Shown here: in pieces, positions 1 through 7,179 of the stretch
Layout: each line of letters begins with the position of its first letter
How positions within the stretch are numbered: the first letter of the stretch is position 1
Assembly: GCA_965369325.1 (NCBI GenBank)
Contig: CBDUQI010000031.1
Span: forward strand, 1 to 37,668
Source of the DNA: CBDUQI01 sp965369325
Lineage (GTDB): Bacteria; Pseudomonadota; Gammaproteobacteria; Steroidobacterales; JBCBZW01
Length of the DNA stretch: 37,668 bases
Direction of reading: 5' to 3'
Notes under the pieces: generated by a model
Database searches by the model: none
Seen by the model: only the letters and a program-made list of their open reading frames with translations
What the model was told of the DNA's origin: nothing
Translations under genes and position numbers: made by a program

Positions 1-409
1 GGGCTGATGCCTCAATGCTCTGCGTTGTCGCCGAGGGCGCGGGGGGGATGGGGACGGGCGAGGTTGTCTCAGCCGGCGTCGGGGTCGACGGGGATTCCGC
101 GTGTGCACGGATTGCGGCTGGACGGGTTAGCGTAGGTTCGGGGGTCGTGGAGGGCGTGGTTGGTGCTTGAAGGCGGTCGTCGCTTGAGGCGTTCGCGCGG
201 GCCGCCGGGGGCTTCGGTTCTGCGGCAACGTTGGTCTCGGCAGCTGTGCGGGTATCGTTGGTGTCCGTGGCCCCGACGCGGTAGGTCAGAAGCGCTATCG
301 CTTGGTCAGACGGCGCCTCGGGTGGCGCGGCCAAGCGCGAGGAGAGTGCCAGCGCCAGGATGTGCGCTGCGAGCGAGCAGAGTAACGCGATTCGCAGGGT
401 CCGATTCAT
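1..409 (-). CDS. TonB-like protein, N-terminal part (runs off left edge)
   Basis: The reverse strand reads open without a stop from an ATG at 409 to the window edge, giving 136 residues. The start MNRTLRIALLCSLAAHILAL is a short basic stretch followed by one hydrophobic segment of about 20 residues with the Ser-Leu-Ala-Ala-His pattern common in TonB N-termini. From about residue 60 the sequence becomes rich in Pro, Ala, Thr, Glu and Arg, ending in an Arg/Pro-rich stretch, as in the periplasm-spanning linker of TonB. In that family the anchor sits in the inner membrane with ExbB/ExbD and the C-terminal domain contacts outer-membrane transporters; that domain lies outside the window. No strong ribosome binding site is visible. 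The alternative is another Pro-rich single-pass membrane protein. The reading frame is well supported, the family call moderately. Confidence 0.62.
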   Translation of the reverse strand, partial: MNRTLRIALLCSLAAHILALALSSRLAAPPEAPSDQAIALLTYRVGATDTNDTRTAAETNVAAEPKPPAARANASSDDRLQAPTTPSTTPEPTLTRPAAIRAHAESPSTPTPAETTSPVPIPPAPSATTQSIEASA

Positions 410-465
410 CAGGGCTTAATAGTAACAGCGCCAGCGCTCAGGTTCCCGCGACCTCGTAACCGTCA

Positions 466-724
466 GCGATTGGACCGACGTCAAGTTCTGGGGAGCTGAT
501 TTTCACCCATACGGTGCCTTGACGGAGTTTCGAGCGCAACCTGATTCAAGAACGGACACATGCCGGATTGGCTGTGGCTCGGGCACGAGGCTGCAAAGGC
601 GGTCGCCCCATCACTGATTCGGCTAAGCAAGCGCTAGCCGTTAAGCTGTATGATGAGATGTGTTGGGCCTTCCAAACCAACGCTGTACCAATACGTTCAA
701 GCAGTGCGGTCAGCGCCAACATAG
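466..724 (+). pseudogene. Serine recombinase (resolvase/invertase) C-terminal remnant, frameshifted
   Basis: Stitching three forward frames recovers the C-terminal half of a Tn3-resolvase/Hin-type serine recombinase. One piece ends TSSSGELIF (to about 504). The next reads HPYGALTEF (504-530). After a +1 slip, ERNLIQERTHAGLAVARARG continues through KGGRP to about 657. A last piece, SKPTLYQYVQAVRSAPT, ends at TAG 722-724. These match the E-helix (FGALAEFERxLIxERT), the ARARGRxGGRP linker and the end of the helix-turn-helix in that family. The catalytic N-terminal domain is absent upstream and part of the HTH is deleted, so the gene is dead. It sits between the TonB-like gene and an AT-richer cassette and is probably the scar of a mobile element. 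Confidence 0.8.
551..563. repeat. 13-bp direct repeat, left copy
   Basis: AACGGACACATGC occurs here, inside the recombinase remnant, and again at 3070-3082 just after the lipoprotein gene. The two copies bracket the AT-richer two-gene cassette. It may be a recombination or target-site scar, but at 13 bp chance is not excluded. Confidence 0.4.
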
Positions 725-766
725 AAATTGGGGAAGACTAAATGATAGACAGGAAGCACAACTAAG

Positions 767-2383
767 GTGTCTGGTCGTCGCCCAGATTCCTGGGAATACA
801 ATTCGGGTCACGCGTTGGGTCTTGAAAACCACCCAAGGTCGTCGGGCAGCCGTTCAAACTATGAGCAAGCCGACTTTGGTCACGAGCCGGAACACTGCAA
901 TTCTGCCCCTGTCCTGCATGAACTACTGCGGGTTCATACCGACTCGCAAAGCACCGATGTCATTCGAGATCTGTCTATTCAGCTTCTTGGCTTTGAGTCT
1001 TTTTCCATAGGTGTGATTGACAGCCTCGCAGCCCAACATTGCGAATCAATGGCTGATTTTTCCAGGCTCGCGAAAGAGCTGGTGCTAGCCGATATCTTTG
1101 ATCGACGTTCGGGAGTGCTACCGACAAAATCGCGCTCGCTTGAAGATTACCCGGGGTTCGATGCCTGGGAATCGTCGCTGATCGAAGATCAATTGAGGCA
1201 TGCCTGTCAGTTCCGCGATGCACTCGTGCACGCGGTGAGTGAGACAATTCAGTACCCCATTGATCGGACGGTTACCCTGAGAGCTAAGTGTCGTGATCAA
1301 TGGCTGGAGTTTCATCGCTTAAGCAACGCGATTACCTCAGTTGACCGAAGTCGCGCTGGTCTCCAGTTTGGGCATCTTCTGGCCGCAACATTCGACAGCA
1401 TCGATAGCCACCAAGGTGTCACGCTAAAGTTACACCGGCTCGCGATTCGCTGGCCACAATTACAACGAGCCCTCGCAATGCTGCAATGGGGTACAGGTAG
1501 TGCGGTCTCGATACGAGAACCAGACGCACCTAGTCGGCCCGTGCCTCTATACAAGGCGCTCGACACAGTTGACAAGCCAGTAGTGCGACCGGCAACCCAC
1601 AGCCCAGCCCCACCTGTAACAAAATCGCTTAGTACTTGCGCCGAAAAATGGGATAAGGCAACAGAGGAAAGCGACACCATTGCTGCGATGACCGATCCTG
1701 TTAAACGCAACAAAGTAATCTCGGCGAAATACGCCGAAGTGTATAAAAAGGATAGTCGAATGCTCTGGAGCGGAACGGCTGCGTTTGCTTCCAAGCAAGT
1801 CGGTTGTGGTTTGGAAAAAGCCAAGAGAAAAAAGTCTTGGCCGTTTGCCATTGGTAAACATGCTACTGCGATGTACACTGGGCTTGGCATAGGTAACAAG
1901 GCGGTTTTTGAAGAAATCTATCCAGTAATGGATTTTTACCAGGAGCATGGTTTTGAATCGATTTCAGAGTGTGCCTCAAGTCGAATGCCTCCGGTGGCGC
2001 CCGCGTTGATAGATGCGATAAAGAAAATCGATGCGAACGATTTAGAGGCAGGCGCCAAAAAAATGCTCAGACACGAACAGTCCGTGACCCTGCAAAACGA
2101 AGTGTATGAAAGAGAGGAGTTTGTTGCGGCCCTCGACTCGAACAAGCTGTGGCACGGTTTGTATGTCGGCAGACCGTTCGGAGCCGAAGAGTTGAAATTG
2201 TCGTTTACTAGTGAGTGCAGTGGCGGCAAGGAAGTGGTGTTCGAGGGCGAGGCGCTTCAAGAATTCGATCAACGCTGGGAATATGCACAAACTGTGGCGG
2301 ATACCTTCTCAGAGTTAGCAACCAACGATCCTGCATTCATTAAGAGCGAGTTGGACAAGATATTGAGTGCCGGAGGTGGTTGA
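767..2383 (+). CDS. Unknown 538-residue protein of the island cassette
   Basis: Long open frame with codon usage and base composition more AT-rich than the neighbouring chromosome. GTG at 767 follows AGGAAG by 10 bases; the first ~80 residues look low in structure, so a later start is possible. No signal peptide or membrane segment is seen. Residues about 80-260 look helical. Around 290-400 there is a stretch reading NKVISAKYAEVYKKDSRMLW followed by SGTAAFASKQVG and then GLGIGNKAVFEEIYPVMDFY. This resembles uncharacterised bacterial proteins I associate, from memory and not firmly, with type VI secretion or polymorphic-toxin neighbourhoods. The stop overlaps the next gene's possible start by 17 bases, suggesting a two-gene operon. 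Function not recognised; coding status is strong because of length and the coupled partner. Confidence 0.75.
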   Translation: MSGRRPDSWEYNSGHALGLENHPRSSGSRSNYEQADFGHEPEHCNSAPVLHELLRVHTDSQSTDVIRDLSIQLLGFESFSIGVIDSLAAQHCESMADFSRLAKELVLADIFDRRSGVLPTKSRSLEDYPGFDAWESSLIEDQLRHACQFRDALVHAVSETIQYPIDRTVTLRAKCRDQWLEFHRLSNAITSVDRSRAGLQFGHLLAATFDSIDSHQGVTLKLHRLAIRWPQLQRALAMLQWGTGSAVSIREPDAPSRPVPLYKALDTVDKPVVRPATHSPAPPVTKSLSTCAEKWDKATEESDTIAAMTDPVKRNKVISAKYAEVYKKDSRMLWSGTAAFASKQVGCGLEKAKRKKSWPFAIGKHATAMYTGLGIGNKAVFEEIYPVMDFYQEHGFESISECASSRMPPVAPALIDAIKKIDANDLEAGAKKMLRHEQSVTLQNEVYEREEFVAALDSNKLWHGLYVGRPFGAEELKLSFTSECSGGKEVVFEGEALQEFDQRWEYAQTVADTFSELATNDPAFIKSELDKILSAGGG

Positions 2384-3044
2384 GCGATTCACTCGGCTGG
2401 TTGCTGTGTTTTTTGCCGCAGCTTCACCGGCGCTTATTACCGCATGTACGGACAAGGCGGAGACTGTGGTTAACGAAACGATAAATCAGATTCCCATCAT
2501 TAGAACCAAGTTGGGTGATTCCATTGCGGTAGTCCATGATCGCTCAACGGCTGCATTTTCGATTGTCAATAGTGATGATCGTCCGATTCCGTTCACCACG
2601 GCGACGCGCCTGAAGTACACCGAATCCGGACATGAGTTTGAATTGCCGCCGGCCTTGTTTCTGTGGCTCGATGTACGCTCTGAGCATGTCGTGGAAATCA
2701 AAGTCTCGCCTCATCTGAGCTATCTCCAACTGGATGATGCGGTGGCCCTGTACGCGCTGTTGCTCGACCGTATCAATACCGCAAACTGGCAGCCGTCAAC
2801 GGAACGTTCGCCACAATCGCCAGAGAAAGTAAAATCACGGTTTTCCGACGCGCAATTGCCAGTGAAATTCGCAGATGTTATCGCGATGTGGCACGTCGGC
2901 ACTTCCACGCTTGATATCACGTTAAAACGCAAGCCGCGTTTGGATGTGGGTGCTGATGTGGACAAGAGCCTGGCAAGTCCTGCCTACACGCTCGATATTC
3001 TCATACACGATGAAGTTGTTCGGGACCAATACGACCGCGATTAG
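2367..3044 (+). CDS. Putative lipoprotein, partner of the preceding gene
   Basis: Frame of 225 residues beginning with GTG 2367; GTG 2376 is an equally possible start. The N-terminus has an Arg-containing n-region, a hydrophobic core (LVAVFFAAASPALI) and the sequence ITAC, a good lipobox, so cleavage before Cys27 and lipid attachment is likely. The mature part is mixed alpha/beta and acidic, with no family I recognise. It overlaps the end of the upstream 538-residue gene, and the two share AT-rich composition and lie inside the direct-repeat bracket. A cytosolic protein paired with an envelope lipoprotein in an island resembles toxin/immunity or effector/partner pairs, but that is inference from arrangement only. 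Alternative: an unrelated cell-envelope lipoprotein. Confidence 0.7.
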   Translation: MPEVVERFTRLVAVFFAAASPALITACTDKAETVVNETINQIPIIRTKLGDSIAVVHDRSTAAFSIVNSDDRPIPFTTATRLKYTESGHEFELPPALFLWLDVRSEHVVEIKVSPHLSYLQLDDAVALYALLLDRINTANWQPSTERSPQSPEKVKSRFSDAQLPVKFADVIAMWHVGTSTLDITLKRKPRLDVGADVDKSLASPAYTLDILIHDEVVRDQYDRD

Positions 3045-3069
3045 TAATCGCAATGTAGCGGCCCTACAT

Positions 3070-3082
3070 AACGGACACATGC
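3070..3082. repeat. 13-bp direct repeat, right copy
   Basis: Second copy of AACGGACACATGC (other copy at 551-563), 25 bases after the lipoprotein stop and before the start of the GC-rich block at about 3090. It marks the apparent right edge of the AT-richer cassette. Confidence 0.4.
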
Positions 3083-3137
3083 AGCCCCCGGTTGAGAGCA
3101 GGGCAGACAGGGCCCGGCGTAACGCCGGGCCTGCCGA

Positions 3138-3455
3138 TCACTGGGAAGTGCCGCCCGGGACCCTCTTGAAGCTGCTGGTCGCGTTGCTCACACGTGTGCG
3201 CTCCGCCGACCGGTTCTGCTTCGGGTAGCCGTCGTTGTCGGCTGCGGCGGAGTAGCCAGGCACTTGCGTGCGCCACGGGTTGGCCAGCTCTAATGCACTG
3301 GCGCTGGCCGGTGCGGGGGCCGGGTAAGCCGCGTGGTCGATCGTGATCCCCGGCGGTACCTGGCTCGCCCACGGGTTTGTATCAGCGGCGATCGCGGAAC
3401 CGGCAAAAGCGCTGGCGCTCATCAGGCCAATGGTCATGATTACTGGAACACGCAT
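3138..3455 (-). CDS. Small exported protein with NPW repeats
   Basis: A 105-residue protein. ATG at 3455 lies 7 bases after a strong AAGGAG ribosome binding site. The N-terminus (MRVPVIMTIGLMSASAFAGS then AIAA) is a clear Sec signal peptide with likely cleavage after AIAA. The mature part of about 80 residues is Pro/Ala-rich and carries two copies of a short repeat, NPWASQVPPG and NPWRTQVPGY, about 40 residues apart. No cysteines and no known domain. It is divergent from a TetR-family gene, and a 42-bp palindrome lies in its probable promoter, so it is very likely a repressor target. Function unknown; a periplasmic or secreted small protein induced by the TetR ligand is the simplest reading. 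Confidence 0.78.
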   Translation of the reverse strand: MRVPVIMTIGLMSASAFAGSAIAADTNPWASQVPPGITIDHAAYPAPAPASASALELANPWRTQVPGYSAAADNDGYPKQNRSAERTRVSNATSSFKRVPGGTSQ

Positions 3456-3504
3456 TTCAAAACTCCTTGGGTGTATCTGGTTGAAAGAATTGCGTTTTAT
3501 CGGC

Positions 3505-3546
3505 TTGACATAATCGTTACGGACTCGTCGGTAACAATTATGTCAA
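3505..3546. promoter_or_regulatory. 42-bp palindromic operator between the small exported gene and tetR
   Basis: Left arm TTGACATAATCGTTACGGAC (3505-3524), centre TC, right arm 3527-3546. The right arm reverse-complemented matches the left in 18 of 20 positions. The inner core TTACGGAC-TC-GTCGGTAA (3517-3534) has the size and symmetry of TetR-family operators and recurs at 3592-3609. A minus-strand promoter for the exported protein may lie inside it (TTGTTA, 16 bases, GATTAT), so bound repressor would block transcription. Confidence 0.75.
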
Positions 3547-3557
3547 CAAAATACCGC

Positions 3558-3609
3558 TTGCAAGCGGTGAGTACGCGGATTACTATATTCGTTACGGACC
3601 GGTCGGTCA
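3558..3609 (+). promoter_or_regulatory. tetR promoter with second operator copy
   Basis: TTGCAA at 3558-3563 and TACTAT at 3581-3586, 17 bases apart, form a plausible sigma-70 promoter. The predicted start point falls at the edge of TTACGGAC-CG-GTCGGTCA (3592-3609), a degenerate copy of the core in the 42-bp palindrome. This arrangement predicts autorepression of tetR. The gene's GGAG ribosome binding site follows at about 3620. Confidence 0.55.
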
Positions 3610-3631
3610 AGTATTTTTTGGAGCTATCCTT

Positions 3632-4234
3632 ATGCCCAGATCTCGCGAGTTTGATCCCGAGCAAGCTTTGCAAGAGGTGATGAACACCTTTTGGGAGAAA
3701 GGCTATGACGGGACCTCATTGCAGGACTTGGAAGCCGCCACCGGGCTGAAGAAGCAGAGCCTGTACCGCCTGTACGGCGACAAGCACGGGATGTATCTGG
3801 CCTCACTGCAAGCGTATGCCCAAGAGATCAAGGCAGCGCTGGACGGTATGGCCACCGTAGGTGATGCGTACGAAAAAATCGCGAGCCTGCTGCAGATCCC
3901 CATCGAGCTTACCCGTGAGGGCGATCGGCGCGGCTGCCTGATCTGCAACGCCGCGGTGGACAAAGCGCCCGCCTGCGAGCAGGTGAGTGCGCTGGTGCAG
4001 TCCAGCGTGCTGCGTTTTACCCGGGTAGTGATGGAGAGCATTGCCGATCTGCCCGGCTACGAGAGCGACGAGCACGCCCGCCGCCGCATGGCACGCAAGA
4101 TACACGCGGTGTACTTCGGCATGCGGGTGATGGTGAAGGCCGGCATGCCCGAGGACGTACTGCAGGATATCCGCGAGGCCACGCTGGCGGAGTTGCCTAC
4201 CTCACCAACGAGCGATGAGAGCCCCAACGCGTAG
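3632..4234 (+). CDS. TetR/AcrR-family transcriptional regulator
   Basis: A 200-residue protein of usual TetR length. The N-terminal DNA-binding domain (about 8-55) reads ALQEVMNTFWEKGYDGTSLQ then DLEAATGLKKQSLYRLYGDK, the classic TetR helix-turn-helix. The C-terminal ligand domain contains RRGCLICNAAVD (about 104-115), a pattern of the ComR/AcrR-like branch with a C-terminal domain of the TetR_C_16/39 kind. GGAG lies 9-10 bases before the ATG. It is divergent from the small exported protein, with two operator-like palindromes between, so it most likely represses both that gene and itself. The inducer cannot be inferred. The downstream isocitrate-dehydrogenase-like gene starts 134 bases later and need not be part of its regulon. 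Confidence 0.92.
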   Translation: MPRSREFDPEQALQEVMNTFWEKGYDGTSLQDLEAATGLKKQSLYRLYGDKHGMYLASLQAYAQEIKAALDGMATVGDAYEKIASLLQIPIELTREGDRRGCLICNAAVDKAPACEQVSALVQSSVLRFTRVVMESIADLPGYESDEHARRRMARKIHAVYFGMRVMVKAGMPEDVLQDIREATLAELPTSPTSDESPNA

Positions 4235-4368
4235 CGGCGGCCCGACCAAAAGCACAATTCCCGTATCCCAAATCCAACCCTGGCGAGTTGTTGTTTCTCA
4301 CCATCTCCTGCATGCTTCGCAGCTTCAAACCCCGACGGGCCGACCGTCTGTTCAGATGAGGTAGGGTG

Positions 4369-6120
4369 ATGGCAAAAATTCAGGTTGAAAAGCCGTTAGT
4401 CATTTTGCATGGCGATGAGATGGCGCAGATTGCATTTGAGAAAATTCTCGAGCAATTCGTCACCCAGCGGTTGGCGATTAACTTGGTGGAATTTGATCTT
4501 TCCGCCGAAAAACGCCTGCTCAGCAACGGGCAGATTATTCTGGACGCCATTGAGGCATTAAAGGTACACGGTGTCGGCGTCAAGAACGCTGGCATGACGG
4601 TTAACCGCGCACAGCTTGATGGTTTGCTTGCTAAGCACCCCGAGATAAAAGAAGCCGATCTGCATCGGTTGGCGACCAAGTCGCCGAATGGCGCCATCCG
4701 TAAAGGTATCGGCGGCAACATCACTCGGGAAGACATTCAGTTCCGCAATCTGGAGTTTACAAAACCCGGTTGGGTCGGCCGCGATGTGGAAGTGCTCACC
4801 ATGGAAAGTGGTGGCATCAAAGACAGCTTTAATGAGTTGTCTAACGCGACCGGCATTTTGAAACTAATTTTTGTCGGCGCCAGCGGCGATCCACAGGAGC
4901 TGCACCGCCGCTCTATTCGCAAAGGCGATCCGTGGCTACTTGGCACCAACTCGCTTAGCGATGTGAGCGCGTGGGCACATGCCTTCTTTCAACGCGCGAT
5001 CGATGAGAAACGCGACGTTTACCTGGGCCTGAAAGATACCGTTATTCCCGGCTACGATGGTGTGATGCGCCGGGCGATCGAGGGCATTTACAAATCCGAC
5101 TACAAAGACACGCTGGCAAAAATGGGCCTGGCCTACCACTACGAGCTGATTGACGCGCAGGCCGCCCGTATCGTGGCCAATCCGCCCGAACGCGCGCTGT
5201 GGGGTGTGCCCGACAACACCAGTGGCCGCAAGCTATACAAACTCGTCAACCAGCTTAAGAAGTACGGCATCCCCCCGCGTGAGCATCATGTGTCTATCTC
5301 GCGCATGAGTGCCGGTGGCGGCGATCAATACGGCAGTTACAACGCGCCAATGGCCGAAGATGGCATCCTGAAGGTGATTGTGGATGGCGATGAGAAACAC
5401 GCCCGCGAGGTTGGCCAGGGCGATCCGGTGCTGCTGATGTCCAACGATCGCCAGTCGATCAAGGACTGGGTGGTGCAAGTGTTTCGCGATGCGTCCCGTA
5501 AAGACAAAGAAGTGTATTTCGGTCTCAAACGCGAGTACATGCAATACGACGATGTGTTCAGCACAGTGATCGGCGAGACCCGCCGCGAGCTGGCGCGCCA
5601 AGACACCCCGCCACCGTCGTTTATGATCATGCGCCCGTCTAGCCAACTCAAGAAAATGATCACCGACCCGCCGCGCAATGCCTTGTACCCCGCACAGAAT
5701 CTTGATGGTGACATATTCTCCGATATCTCCGCGGCACTGGGCGGCAGCCTTGCCACCGCCAGCTCAATTATCGAGAGCAAAGATGGCACGATGCTGTTCG
5801 AGGCGCCGCACGGCACGGCTCACGATCTCTACCAGAAGTACCAGCAAAGCGATGGCAAGGTGGCGTTGTTCAATTCCTCAGCGCTGCTGTTTGCGCTTGC
5901 CAACGCGCTGGCGACGCTGGCGGACCGCGAGTCCAACGTGTCGCTGGCGGGCTACGCCGACGCCATGAAGGTGGCGCTGATCGACACCGTAGCCTCCGGC
6001 ACCATCACGGGCGATATCAAGGGCAAGACGACCGACCCCGAAAACGAAAACGTGGTGGACATGAACGGATTTCTGGACGCTGTGCAGGCGAATCTGGATC
6101 GTGTGCTGGCGGCCAGCTAA
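4369..6120 (+). CDS. Isocitrate dehydrogenase-like protein with internally duplicated domain
   Basis: A 583-residue beta-decarboxylating dehydrogenase, much longer than ordinary NADP-IDH (about 400-430). ATG 4369 is preferred over the adjacent GTG 4366 because GAGGT sits 6 bases upstream. Residues 104-120 (KSPNGAIRKGIGGNITRED) match the substrate-binding KSPNGTIRN-GGTxFRE segment of type II IDH. Near the C-terminus NLDGDIFSD (444-452) and EAPHGTAHD (478-486) match the metal-binding NYDGDVQSD and EAAHGT motifs. Residues about 142-285 and 306-450 are a diverged tandem copy: GILK, GDPxLL, the W/F-rich helix, VYxGLK and PPxxAL recur in order. The first copy keeps the LID segment (260-262); the second keeps GDQY (318-321). 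Expected reaction: isocitrate to 2-oxoglutarate, but activity needs testing. It lies 48 bases before dgcN, possibly in one operon. Confidence 0.8.
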   Translation: MAKIQVEKPLVILHGDEMAQIAFEKILEQFVTQRLAINLVEFDLSAEKRLLSNGQIILDAIEALKVHGVGVKNAGMTVNRAQLDGLLAKHPEIKEADLHRLATKSPNGAIRKGIGGNITREDIQFRNLEFTKPGWVGRDVEVLTMESGGIKDSFNELSNATGILKLIFVGASGDPQELHRRSIRKGDPWLLGTNSLSDVSAWAHAFFQRAIDEKRDVYLGLKDTVIPGYDGVMRRAIEGIYKSDYKDTLAKMGLAYHYELIDAQAARIVANPPERALWGVPDNTSGRKLYKLVNQLKKYGIPPREHHVSISRMSAGGGDQYGSYNAPMAEDGILKVIVDGDEKHAREVGQGDPVLLMSNDRQSIKDWVVQVFRDASRKDKEVYFGLKREYMQYDDVFSTVIGETRRELARQDTPPPSFMIMRPSSQLKKMITDPPRNALYPAQNLDGDIFSDISAALGGSLATASSIIESKDGTMLFEAPHGTAHDLYQKYQQSDGKVALFNSSALLFALANALATLADRESNVSLAGYADAMKVALIDTVASGTITGDIKGKTTDPENENVVDMNGFLDAVQANLDRVLAAS

Positions 6121-6168
6121 GCAAAGCACGCGCGGGCGAATCGCTTTGCGCTAATGTGGTAAAGAGCC

Positions 6169-7179
6169 ATGCGTATCGAAAAACCCTATGTGTTGTTCCT
6201 GGGCGATGCGCCGGATACCTTGTCAGCAAAGGTTGCGCGCGGCATTGCCCACTGGCGTGGTGAGGATTGCGTCGGTCAACTCAAGCTTGAGCCCTGCCAT
6301 GCCGATGTGGGCTTGCCAAGCATCACTCTGGCGCAGGCTGTCGAGCGCGGCGCACGCACGCTGGTGATTGGTGTGGCCAATCGCGGCGGCGTGATCAGTG
6401 AGGCCTGGCGGTCGTTGCTGAATGAGGCGCTGTGCAGTGGGCTGGACATCGCCTCTGGTCTGCACGACCGGCTGGCTGACGTGCCGTCACTGGCGCAAAC
6501 CGCCGCCAACCAGGGCCGTCGACTGATCGAAGTCCGCCATCCCAGCGCGCAGTGGCTGGCGCAGTTGCGCGTGGCGGATGGTCGCGCGCGCGCGGGTAAA
6601 CGGCTGCTCGCTGTCGGCACAGATTGCTCGGTCGGCAAAATGTACACGACGCTCGCGCTGGAACAGGAATTGCACAAGCGTCAGGTTCCCGCCGATTTTC
6701 GCGCCACCGGGCAGGCCGGTATCCTGATCGCTGGAGAAGGCATCTCGGTGGATGCCGTGGTCGCCGATTTTATTTCGGGCGCGGTCGAACTCCTTAGCCC
6801 GCCCGCCGATCCTGCGCACTGGGACATTATTGAAGGGCAGGGCTCGTTGTTTCATCCTTCCTTCGCGGGCGTGACGCTGGGCCTGATTCATGGCGCTCAG
6901 CCGGACGCGCTGGTGCTATGCCACGAGCCCACACGTGCCCACATGCGCGGCGTACCCGAATACCCACTGCCCGATCTGCGCACCTGTATGGAGGCGAACC
7001 TGACCGCCGCGCGGCTGACCAATCCCGATGCACGCTTTGTTGGCGTCAGCGTTAATACCAGCGCTATGTCCGCCGGTGCGGCGGAGCAGTATCTGGTCGA
7101 GACCGCTGCGCAGTTGCAATTGCCGGTGGTAGATCCGGTGCGCGGCGACACGGCGCCGATCGCGGACAACCTGCTGTGA
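6169..7179 (+). CDS. dgcN: D-glutamate N-acetyltransferase DgcN (DUF1611 family)
   Basis: A 336-residue DUF1611-family protein. Family members called DgcN acetylate D-glutamate to N-acetyl-D-glutamate. A P-loop-like GTDCSVGK lies at 150-157, preceded by a Rossmann-like N-terminal domain with VIGVANRGG. The conserved QGSLFHPSFAGVTLGLIHGA and DALVLCHEP blocks typical of DUF1611 follow. Its stop TGA overlaps the GTG start of dgcA (GTGA, 7176-7179), so the two are translationally coupled. The DgcN/DgcA pairing is the known D-glutamate catabolic arrangement in marine bacteria, which supports the functional call over a generic NAD-dependent epimerase-like label. A D-amino-acid transaminase follows. 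No dgcR-type regulator is seen nearby. Confidence 0.85.
   Translation: MRIEKPYVLFLGDAPDTLSAKVARGIAHWRGEDCVGQLKLEPCHADVGLPSITLAQAVERGARTLVIGVANRGGVISEAWRSLLNEALCSGLDIASGLHDRLADVPSLAQTAANQGRRLIEVRHPSAQWLAQLRVADGRARAGKRLLAVGTDCSVGKMYTTLALEQELHKRQVPADFRATGQAGILIAGEGISVDAVVADFISGAVELLSPPADPAHWDIIEGQGSLFHPSFAGVTLGLIHGAQPDALVLCHEPTRAHMRGVPEYPLPDLRTCMEANLTAARLTNPDARFVGVSVNTSAMSAGAAEQYLVETAAQLQLPVVDPVRGDTAPIADNLL

Noticed and set aside
160..459. 99-codon plus-strand frame
   Set aside because: Arg-rich shadow of the TonB-like gene on the other strand.
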